NCBI RefSeq assembly: GCF_902833225.1
Contig: NZ_CADFEI010000003.1
Coordinates: 1-64,000, forward strand
DNA: 64,000 bases
Reading direction: 5' to 3'
DNA from: Burkholderia sp. BCC1644
GTDB lineage: Bacteria > Pseudomonadota > Gammaproteobacteria > Burkholderiales > Burkholderiaceae
Part shown: positions 57,973 through 64,000 of the stretch, one piece after another
Layout of the letters: the number at the start of each line of letters is the position of its first letter
Numbering within the stretch: position 1 is the first letter of the stretch
Translations under genes and position numbers: made by a program
The notes under the pieces: model-generated
Databases searched by the model: none
The model's input: the letters and a program-made list of their open reading frames with translations, nothing else
What the model was told of the DNA's origin: nothing

Positions 57973-59369
57973 GCAAGACGATCCGCTTCAACGCGTTCGA
58001 GATGAACTGCGTCGGCCACCAGTCGCCGGGCCTGTGGGCGCATCCGCGCGACCGCTCGTGGCAATACAAGGATCTCGACTACTGGACCGACCTCGCCCGC
58101 GTGCTCGAACGCGGGATCTTCGACGCGATCTTCATCGCGGACGTGATCGGCTATTACGACGTCTACAAGGGCAGCAACTATCACGCGCTGCACCAGGCCG
58201 CGCAGATCCCGGTCAACGACCCGCTGCAGCTCGCCGCGCCGATCGCGATGGCGACCGAGCATCTCGGCATCGGCATTACCGCGTCGACGACGTTCGAGCA
58301 TCCGTACACGTTCGCGCGCCGGCTGTCGACGGCCGATCATCACACGAAGGGCCGGCTCGCGTGGAACATCGTCACGTCGTACCTGGAGAGCGGCGCGAAG
58401 AACGTCGGCGATCACGGCCTGCGCACGCACGACGACCGTTATGCGGTCGCGGCCGAATACGTCGAGGTGCTGTACAAGCTGTTCGAGGGCAGCTGGGAGG
58501 ATGGCGCCGTGGTGCGCGATCGCGACGGCCGCGTGTTCACGCATCCCGAGAAGGTGCACGAGATCGGCCACAAGGGCCGCTTCTTCGACGTGCCCGGCTA
58601 CCACCTGTGCGAACCGTCGCCGCAGCGCACGCCGGTGCTGTTCCAGGCCGGCGCGTCCGGCCCGGGCAAGGCGTTCGCCGCGCAGCACGCGGAATGCGTG
58701 TTCGTCGCCGCGCCGACCCGCGAACAGCTCGCGCGCTACGTGGCCGATGTGCGCGCGCAGGCGGCGGCCGCGGGACGCGATCCGGCCAAGGTGCTGATCT
58801 ACAACCTCGTCACGGTAATCGTCGACGAAACCGACGAGAAGGCGCAGGCGAAGTTCGACGAGTACCGCCGCTACGTGTCGTACGACGGCTCGCTGGTGTT
58901 CATGTCGGGCTGGACCGGCATCGACTTCGGCCAATATGCGCCGGCCGATCCCGTCCGGCGCGTCGAAACGAATGCGATCGTGTCGGCCGTCGAGCACCTG
59001 TCAGGCGGCGACACCGCGTGGACGATCGAGGCGCTGGCCACCTGGGGCGGCATCGGCGGACTCGGTCCGGTGTTCGTCGGATCGCCCGAAACTGTCGCGG
59101 ACATCCTGCAGGAATGGGTGGCGGCGACCGACGTCGACGGCTTCAATCTCGCGTACGCGGTCGCGCATGAGACCTTCGAGGATGTCGTGCGTCACCTCGT
59201 TCCGGAATTGCAGCGGCGCGGTGTGTACCCGAGCGCGTATGCGCCGGGCACGCTGCGCGAGAAGCTGTTCGGCGGCACGGCGCGGCTGCCGGACGAGCAT
59301 CCGGCCGCGCAGTTTCGCGATATCGAGCAGGTCAAGCGCGAAGCCGAGCGGGAGGCGGTCAGCGCGTAG
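57969..59369 (+). CDS. LLM-class FMNH2-dependent monooxygenase, DszA/NtaA/SnaA type
   Basis: A 466-residue TIM-barrel flavin monooxygenase. Features: HPRDRSWQYKDLDYWTDLAR, LERGIFDAIFIADVIGYYDV, TEHLGIGITASTTFEHPYTF, KGRLAWNIVTSYLESGAKNV, PVLFQAGASGPGKAFAAQHA. These are the landmarks of the NtaA/SnaA/DszA (SoxA) family. Four-base overlap with the DszC-like gene makes a DszC-DszA-like two-step pair (sulfoxidation, then C-S cleavage). No DszB-like desulfinase is present. A strong hairpin follows. Confidence 0.92.
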   Translation: MSKTIRFNAFEMNCVGHQSPGLWAHPRDRSWQYKDLDYWTDLARVLERGIFDAIFIADVIGYYDVYKGSNYHALHQAAQIPVNDPLQLAAPIAMATEHLGIGITASTTFEHPYTFARRLSTADHHTKGRLAWNIVTSYLESGAKNVGDHGLRTHDDRYAVAAEYVEVLYKLFEGSWEDGAVVRDRDGRVFTHPEKVHEIGHKGRFFDVPGYHLCEPSPQRTPVLFQAGASGPGKAFAAQHAECVFVAAPTREQLARYVADVRAQAAAAGRDPAKVLIYNLVTVIVDETDEKAQAKFDEYRRYVSYDGSLVFMSGWTGIDFGQYAPADPVRRVETNAIVSAVEHLSGGDTAWTIEALATWGGIGGLGPVFVGSPETVADILQEWVAATDVDGFNLAYAVAHETFEDVVRHLVPELQRRGVYPSAYAPGTLREKLFGGTARLPDEHPAAQFRDIEQVKREAEREAVSA

Positions 59370-59418
59370 CGAGACGTGGAGGCCGATCCGCCCTCGCGCG
59401 GGTCGACCTGCTTCAGCA

Positions 59419-59458
59419 CAAACGGCTTCGTGCGGTTCGACGAAGCCGTTTGCGTTTT
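59419..59458. terminator. Intrinsic terminator between convergent genes
   Basis: Thirteen-base perfect arms CAAACGGCTTCGT (59419-59431) and ACGAAGCCGTTTG (59440-59452), an eight-base loop and a following CGTTTTCC. Serves the LLM gene (ends 59369) and, in reverse, the MFS gene (ends 59488). Confidence 0.85.
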
Positions 59459-59487
59459 CCAGGGAGCGCTGACGCCCCCGCGCGCGT

Positions 59488-60915
59488 TCACGCGACGCTT
59501 TCGTCGTCGATGTCGCGTGCTGTCGGCTCATGGCGCACGATCAGCAGAAACACGATCGGCGTGACCGCACTGATCGCGACGACCCAGAACATGTCCGTGC
59601 CGAGACGGGCCTGCAGGATCGGCAGCACGAACAGCGCAAGCGCCTGGCCGATGCCGCACAGCGAACGCCCGAAGCCCACGCCGGTACCGCGGATAGCGGC
59701 CGGATAGGACAGCGTCGGATAGATCATCATCTGCGCACCGGGCCCGAAGCCTTCGGCGAACAGCCAGGTGCCGAGCATCAGCAGCACGACGCCCACCGCG
59801 AGCGCGCCGTGCGGATGCCCCGCCAGCGCAAGCGCGACCAGCGCCACCGTTTGCAGCGCGAAGCCCGCGATCGCGACATGGCGCGACGGATAGCGATACG
59901 CGAGGCGCATGCCCAGCAAACCGCCGGTGAACGCGAACAGCACGTTCAGCGCGAGCGAGGCCGCGATCGTCTCGAACACGCCCGCGCCGAGAAACTGCGA
60001 CAGGATCGACGGCAGGAAGAACGCGATCGCCGTGTACTCGAACGGGATGCACAGGTTCATCACGCTGGCGACGATCGTGCGCCCGAGATACGGGCGCTGG
60101 AACAGCACGCGAATCCGCACGGGCGGCGGGTTCGGCTCGGGTCGCGCATCCTCGGCTTCGTGCGCGTGAATGCCGTACGACTCGCGCAGGATGCGCGCGG
60201 CATTGGCCAGGTCGCCCTGGTTCGCGGCCCACAGCGGCGATTCGTTCATGAACCGGTTCCGGAACAGGATGATGACGAGCGCGGGCACCGCGCCGAAGAT
60301 CAGCGACGCGCGCCACAGCCACCCCGCATGCTCGGCCGGCAGCAGGAAATACAGGCCGAAGATCAGCAGGAAGCAGGCCGACGACGCGACGTACCACATC
60401 GGGCACCACGCAGCGAGCCGCGACGCCTTGTTGCCGCGCCCGTTGAACTTCGAGAATTCCGCGAGAAACGCCATCGCGACGGGCAGGTCGATGCCGACGC
60501 CGAGCCCCATCACGAAGCGTGCGCCGATCAGCACCCAGACGTTCGGCGCCAGCCCGGCCGCGATCGCCGCGACCACGAAGAACAGCATGTCGGCCATGAA
60601 CACCTGGTAGCGGCCGATCCGGTCGGTCAGCCAGCCGCCGATCAGGCTGCCGAAGATCGTGCCGATCATGATCGCCGAACCGACCAGCCCGGTCAGCGCG
60701 GGCGTCAGGCCGAACTCGCGCGCGACGTCGTCGATGCCGTAGGACAGCGTCGTCAGGTCGTATGCGTCGAGAAACACGCCGCCGAGCGCCAGCAGCACGA
60801 TCATCCGCGCATGGCTGACCGAACTGTCGACCGTATTGATCAGGCGTGCGACGTCGCTTGCCGAGCGGATGGGGGAAGAAACGGGTGTGGCGGGGCTTAG
60901 ATCGATCGAACTCAT
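59488..60915 (-). CDS. MFS transporter (sugar-porter/AAHS-like)
   Basis: A 475-residue carrier with about 12 helices. GGVFLDAYDLTTLSYGIDDV in helix 1 (Asp motif of aromatic acid:H+ symporters), SLIGGWLTDRIGRYQVFMAD (motif A, D-R-x-G-R), and the centre loop DLANAARILRESYGIHAHEA. The last helices contain GVGFGRSLCGIGQALALFVL. It is convergent with the DszA-like gene and divergent from an ABC importer, so it may take up or export an organosulfur compound. Substrate unknown. Confidence 0.9.
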   Translation of the reverse strand: MSSIDLSPATPVSSPIRSASDVARLINTVDSSVSHARMIVLLALGGVFLDAYDLTTLSYGIDDVAREFGLTPALTGLVGSAIMIGTIFGSLIGGWLTDRIGRYQVFMADMLFFVVAAIAAGLAPNVWVLIGARFVMGLGVGIDLPVAMAFLAEFSKFNGRGNKASRLAAWCPMWYVASSACFLLIFGLYFLLPAEHAGWLWRASLIFGAVPALVIILFRNRFMNESPLWAANQGDLANAARILRESYGIHAHEAEDARPEPNPPPVRIRVLFQRPYLGRTIVASVMNLCIPFEYTAIAFFLPSILSQFLGAGVFETIAASLALNVLFAFTGGLLGMRLAYRYPSRHVAIAGFALQTVALVALALAGHPHGALAVGVVLLMLGTWLFAEGFGPGAQMMIYPTLSYPAAIRGTGVGFGRSLCGIGQALALFVLPILQARLGTDMFWVVAISAVTPIVFLLIVRHEPTARDIDDESVA

Positions 60916-61261
60916 CGCATTCCTTGGTGTTGGGCGGAATGCACGGCGATGTCGGCGTGAAGCCGGGAACCGGGCTTGTGCATTCGCGATCGGCGGGGCT
61001 TCAACGGAACGCGGGCTCGTCGACCGACGCCCGTCATTGCGTTCCGGCAGCGGGCATTCTGTTCCCCCGATCCGGGTATCCCAAGCGATATAAAGCGATT
61101 AATTAATCGGCCTGCGTCATAAAGTTGCCCGGCCGGCTCGCTTAGCAGCAGCGCGCATGTTCAATCGCGGATTTCTTCGTTATCGGATCGCGGGCGCTTC
61201 GTTACATTAGTCGATCACCTGCCTGTTCGCGGCGCGTTGCCGCTCTTCCGGAGATTCCCCG
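60916..61261. other. 346-bp divergent control region, MFS / second ABC importer
   Basis: No gene. Contains a perfect 14-base palindrome (61096-61109) and AT-rich sequence to about 61200 that should carry the promoters in both directions. Confidence 0.55.
61096..61109. promoter_or_regulatory. Perfect AT-rich palindrome CGATTAATTAATCG
   Basis: A 14-base perfect palindrome midway between divergent MFS and ABC-importer genes, in GC-rich DNA. Probable operator; the regulator is unknown (a CysB/Cbl-type or other sulfur regulator is one option). Confidence 0.45.
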
Positions 61262-62254
61262 ATGAAGCTGTTCTGGTCCCGCGCGTGGCAATCCGCGGCC
61301 CTCGTCGTCGCCGCGCTTGCCGGCCTCGCATCGATGCAGGCGCACGCGGCGACACCCGCCGAAATCCGCGTCGACTATGCGTACTACTCGCCCGAGAGTC
61401 TCGTGATCCGCCACTTCGGCTGGCTCGACGACGAGTTCAAGGCAGACCGTACGTCGATTCGCTGGGTGCTGAGCCTCGGCAGCAATCGCGCGCTCGAGTA
61501 CCTGAACAGTGGCGCGGTCGATTTCGGCTCGGCGGCCGGGCTCGCGTCGGTGCTCGCACGCGCGAACGGCAACCCGATCCACGCGGTCTACGTGTTCTCC
61601 CGCCCGGAGTGGACGGCGCTCGTGGTGCGCAAGGATTCGCCGATCCGCACGCTCGCCGACCTGAAGGGCAAGAAAATCGCCGCGACGCGCGGCACCGATC
61701 CGTTCCTGTTCACCCTGCGTGCGCTGCACACGGCCGGCCTGACGCGTGACGACGTCGAGATCGTCAACCTGCAGCATCCGGACGGCCGCACGGCCCTCGC
61801 GAACGGTCAGGTGGATGCCTGGGCCGGGCTCGATCCGCACATGGCCGCGGCGCAGCTCGACGACGGCGCTCGCCTCCTGTACCGCAACGTCGCGTTCAAT
61901 ACGTACGGATTTCTGAACGTCCGCGACGCATTCGCCGGCCAGTATCCGCAGGCGGTCGCGCGCGTGCTGAAGGTCTACGACCGCGCGCGCCAGTGGATCA
62001 TCGCGCATCCGGCCGACACCGCGCAGATCGTCGCCGACGAATCGAAGGTGTCGCTGCCGGTCGCGAAACTGCAGCTGCAGCGCAACGACTTCAGCGACCC
62101 GGTGCCGGGCGACACCCAGCGCGCGGCGCTGAAGGCTGCCGCACCGGTGCTGACGGCCGAGCAACTGACCAAACCGGGTGTCGATCCCGCGAAGATCGTC
62201 GATACGTTGATCGATCCGTCGTTCGCGCGCCCGATCGTCGCCGCATCGCACTGA
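61262..62254 (+). CDS. ABC importer substrate-binding protein, aliphatic sulfonate (SsuA/AtsR-like)
   Basis: A 330-residue binding protein with a Sec signal (QSAALVVAALAGLASMQAHA, cleavage after AHA). It has an SsuA-like fold: VDYAYYSPESLVIRHFGWLD, LGSNRALEYLNSGAVDFGSA, TLADLKGKKIAATRGTDPFL, ANGQVDAWAGLDPHMAAAQL. First of three genes forming a complete importer. Likely ligands are sulfonates or sulfate esters. Strong family match, substrate inferred. Confidence 0.92.
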   Translation: MKLFWSRAWQSAALVVAALAGLASMQAHAATPAEIRVDYAYYSPESLVIRHFGWLDDEFKADRTSIRWVLSLGSNRALEYLNSGAVDFGSAAGLASVLARANGNPIHAVYVFSRPEWTALVVRKDSPIRTLADLKGKKIAATRGTDPFLFTLRALHTAGLTRDDVEIVNLQHPDGRTALANGQVDAWAGLDPHMAAAQLDDGARLLYRNVAFNTYGFLNVRDAFAGQYPQAVARVLKVYDRARQWIIAHPADTAQIVADESKVSLPVAKLQLQRNDFSDPVPGDTQRAALKAAAPVLTAEQLTKPGVDPAKIVDTLIDPSFARPIVAASH

Positions 62255-62264
62255 GGTTGCCGCC

Positions 62265-63119
62265 ATGACGGATACCGCCGCACGCGGCGACGCGCTCGCA
62301 ACGAATCGCACCGCGCCGCCCCGTGCGAGCCACCGCGACCCGCTTCGCGCGTGGCGCATCGCGGGCCTCGCGCTGCCGTTCGCCGCGCTCGTGCTGCTGG
62401 AGTACGTCGTGCGGCGCGGCTGGCTGCCCGATCATCTCGTCCCGGCGCCGAGCGAGATCCTCGATACGCTCGCGCGGATGGGCGTCACGCGGGTCGCGCG
62501 CCATGTCGGCGCGAGTACGCTGCGGGTCGCGGCCGGCTTTGCGGCCGGCGCCGGGCTCGCGCTCGTCGTCGGCGCGGCGATGGGCCTGAGCCGCCGGATC
62601 GACGCGCTGCTCGAGCCGACCTTCCAGGCGCTGCGCGCGATTCCGTCGCTCGCATGGGTGCCCGTGCTGTTGCTGTGGCTCGGTATCGACGAAGCGCCGA
62701 AGATCACGCTGATCGCGATCGGCGCATTCTTCCCGGTTCACCTCGCGGTGGTCGCCGGCATCCGCGACGTCGACCGCAAGCTCGTCGAGCTCGGCGCGGT
62801 GTACCGGCTCGGCCCGCTCGCGCTGTTCCGCCGCATCCTGCTGCCGGCCGCGCTGCCGCAGATCGTCACCGGCCTGCGTACCGGCCTCAGTCTTGCGTGG
62901 ATGTTCATGGTGGCTGCGGAATTGATCGCGGCGACGCGCGGCCTCGGCTTCCTGTTGAGCGACGGCCGGGAAACCGGGCGCCCCGATCTCGTGTTCGGTG
63001 CGATCCTGCTGCTCGCGTTGCTCGGCAAGCTGACCGACGGCGCGATGCGGCGCATCGAGTCGCGCTGGCTCGGCTGGCGCGACGCATTCGACGGCGCATC
63101 GCGCGAGGGATCGAAATGA
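62265..63119 (+). CDS. ABC importer permease, SsuC-like
   Basis: A 284-residue permease with about six helices. The binding-protein-dependent transport loop reads LVELGAVYRLGPLALFRRIL, and FQALRAIPSLAWVPVLLLWL is the standard SsuC/TauC segment. Ten bases after the binding-protein gene and overlapping the ATPase gene (ATGA). Membrane component of the second importer. Confidence 0.93.
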   Translation: MTDTAARGDALATNRTAPPRASHRDPLRAWRIAGLALPFAALVLLEYVVRRGWLPDHLVPAPSEILDTLARMGVTRVARHVGASTLRVAAGFAAGAGLALVVGAAMGLSRRIDALLEPTFQALRAIPSLAWVPVLLLWLGIDEAPKITLIAIGAFFPVHLAVVAGIRDVDRKLVELGAVYRLGPLALFRRILLPAALPQIVTGLRTGLSLAWMFMVAAELIAATRGLGFLLSDGRETGRPDLVFGAILLLALLGKLTDGAMRRIESRWLGWRDAFDGASREGSK

Positions 63120-63964
63120 GTACGGTGGCTTCTGCGCGCACGACGGCGGATACCGATACGCCGCTGCTCGACCTGCGGATTGCCCGCAAGCAATACGGGG
63201 ATCGCACGATCCTCGCCGACATCGCGTTGCAAGTGGCGCGCGGCGAGATCGTCAGCATAGTCGGTCCGAGCGGCTGCGGGAAAAGCACGCTGCTGCGGAT
63301 CGTTGCCGGTCTCGACGCGCACTTCCGCGGCAGCGTGAAGCTCGACGGCATCGCGCTCGACGGGCCGTCCGCGCGCGTCGGCGTGATCTTTCAGGAGCCG
63401 CGGCTGCTGCCGTGGCGGTCGATCGCGGACAACGTCGGTTTCGCGGCCGGCCCGCGCGGCGGTCGCGAGCCGAGTGTCACGCGCCTGCTCGACGAAGTCG
63501 GCCTGGCCGGCGTCGCGCGGCAACTGCCGGCCACGTTGTCGGGCGGGATGGCCCAGCGCGCCGCGATCGCGCGCGGGCTGTTCGGCGAGCCGGATCTGCT
63601 GCTGCTCGACGAGCCGTTCAGCGCGGTCGACGCGATCACGCGGATGCGCTTGCAGACGCTGCTGCTCGACGTCGTCCACCGGCACCGGATGGCCGCGATC
63701 GTCGTCACGCACGATCTCGACGAGGCACTGTATCTCGGCGATCGCGTGCTGATGCTCGCGCCGAATCCGGGGCGCATCGACGACGAGATCCACGTCGATA
63801 TCGCGCGGCCGCGCGATCGGCGCGACCCGTCGCTGGCCGCGCTGCGCGCGCGGCTGCTCGGTGCGTTCCAGCGCTTTCACGATCGTGTGGACGGCACGGA
63901 CAATCGTTCGCACGACCGTCACGCATCCGCGCGCGCGGTTGCAGCGCCGCCTCAGCGCCCGTAG
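63116..63964 (+). CDS. ABC importer ATPase, SsuB-like
   Basis: A 282-residue ATPase: Walker A GPSGCGKSTLL, Q-loop FQEPRLLPWRS, signature LSGGMAQRAAIARGL, Walker B LLLDEPFSAVDAI, and VTHDLDEALYLGDRV. FQEPRLLPW is typical of SsuB. ATG overlaps the permease stop (ATGA). Its last bases lie 36 bp from the window edge. Completes the second sulfonate-type importer. Confidence 0.94.
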   Translation: MSTVASARTTADTDTPLLDLRIARKQYGDRTILADIALQVARGEIVSIVGPSGCGKSTLLRIVAGLDAHFRGSVKLDGIALDGPSARVGVIFQEPRLLPWRSIADNVGFAAGPRGGREPSVTRLLDEVGLAGVARQLPATLSGGMAQRAAIARGLFGEPDLLLLDEPFSAVDAITRMRLQTLLLDVVHRHRMAAIVVTHDLDEALYLGDRVLMLAPNPGRIDDEIHVDIARPRDRRDPSLAALRARLLGAFQRFHDRVDGTDNRSHDRHASARAVAAPPQRP

Positions 63965-64000
63965 AAGACGACCGGTTCCGGTTCCACACCTTCCCGCATC

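Noticed and set aside
63952..64000. A minus-strand frame ending MREGVEPEPVVFYGR that could be the C-terminus of a gene entering from the right
   Set aside because: Only 15 codons are visible and it overlaps the end of the SsuB-like gene; too little to support a call, though a convergent gene beyond the edge is plausible.
1..64000. Search for CRISPR repeats, tRNA/rRNA genes, prophage integrase and attachment sites
   Set aside because: No regularly spaced repeats, cloverleaf-like sequence or integrase reading frame seen by eye. A tRNA or small RNA could have been missed without a covariance search.

Overview
The window is GC-rich, densely coded bacterial DNA. The trimeric-type porin, the many IclR/TetR/LysR-governed acyl-CoA genes, the sulfur-scavenging genes and the H-NS-type remnant all suggest a Burkholderia-like beta-proteobacterium, most probably an accessory part of a secondary chromosome. 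The species call is inference. I see no rRNA, tRNA, CRISPR array or intact insertion sequence.

Layout. 1-3254 (+): the end of etfA, then a three-gene hydratase / CoA-transferase / citramalyl-CoA-lyase-like module that resembles the bacterial itaconate (mesaconate) degradation set. 3415-13633 (-): enoyl-CoA hydratase-like protein, SMP-30 lactonase, two aldehyde dehydrogenases, Zn alcohol dehydrogenase, two MmgE/PrpD proteins and an MFS carrier. 13954-16636 (+): a third MmgE/PrpD protein, a deleted aldehyde-dehydrogenase pseudogene and an SDR. 17402-25283: porin, two paralogous alpha/beta hydrolases around a TetR gene, a SnoaL-like protein, a nitroreductase and two IclR regulators. 25284-28802 (-): pyruvate carboxylase. 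29514-39097: acyl-CoA dehydrogenase divergent from a hydratase/SDR/thiolase/acyl-CoA synthetase/CoA transferase operon, then LysR and a crotonase. 39680-43730 (+): MBL hydrolase, aldehyde dehydrogenase, GMC oxidoreductase. 43868-45531 (-): a Rieske oxygenase with a small unknown partner gene, followed by an MFS carrier (+). 47566-49602: a decayed patch with small unknown genes and an H-NS-family pseudogene. 49603-63964: AraC regulator and an organosulfur-scavenging block (two ABC importers, SfnB-, DszC- and DszA-like flavoproteins, AhpD-like protein, MFS carrier).

How it fits together. Two repeated DNA motifs tie the pieces from about 12.7 to 46 kb into what looks like one regulon. Motif 1 (AAGTACGGAACA, once as a full 22-bp palindrome) occurs at nine places, eight of them pointing at a downstream gene. 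At five of those eight a TTGACN hexamer follows after 14-15 bp, which looks like an activator box plus -35 element; an IclR protein is the natural candidate. Motif 2 (CTAMCKAACGWTAG, a CTA-N8-TAG palindrome) occurs at six promoters, including the lactonase operon, porin, nitroreductase, Rieske and MFS genes, and fits a TetR-type repressor. The encoded chemistry (porin and MFS uptake, ester or lactone hydrolysis, ring oxygenation, alcohol and aldehyde oxidation, CoA activation, beta-oxidation, citramalyl-CoA-like cleavage to acetyl-CoA and pyruvate, pyruvate carboxylation) suggests complete catabolism of an unidentified oxygenated, probably branched or alicyclic carbon source. The substrate is not deducible from sequence alone.
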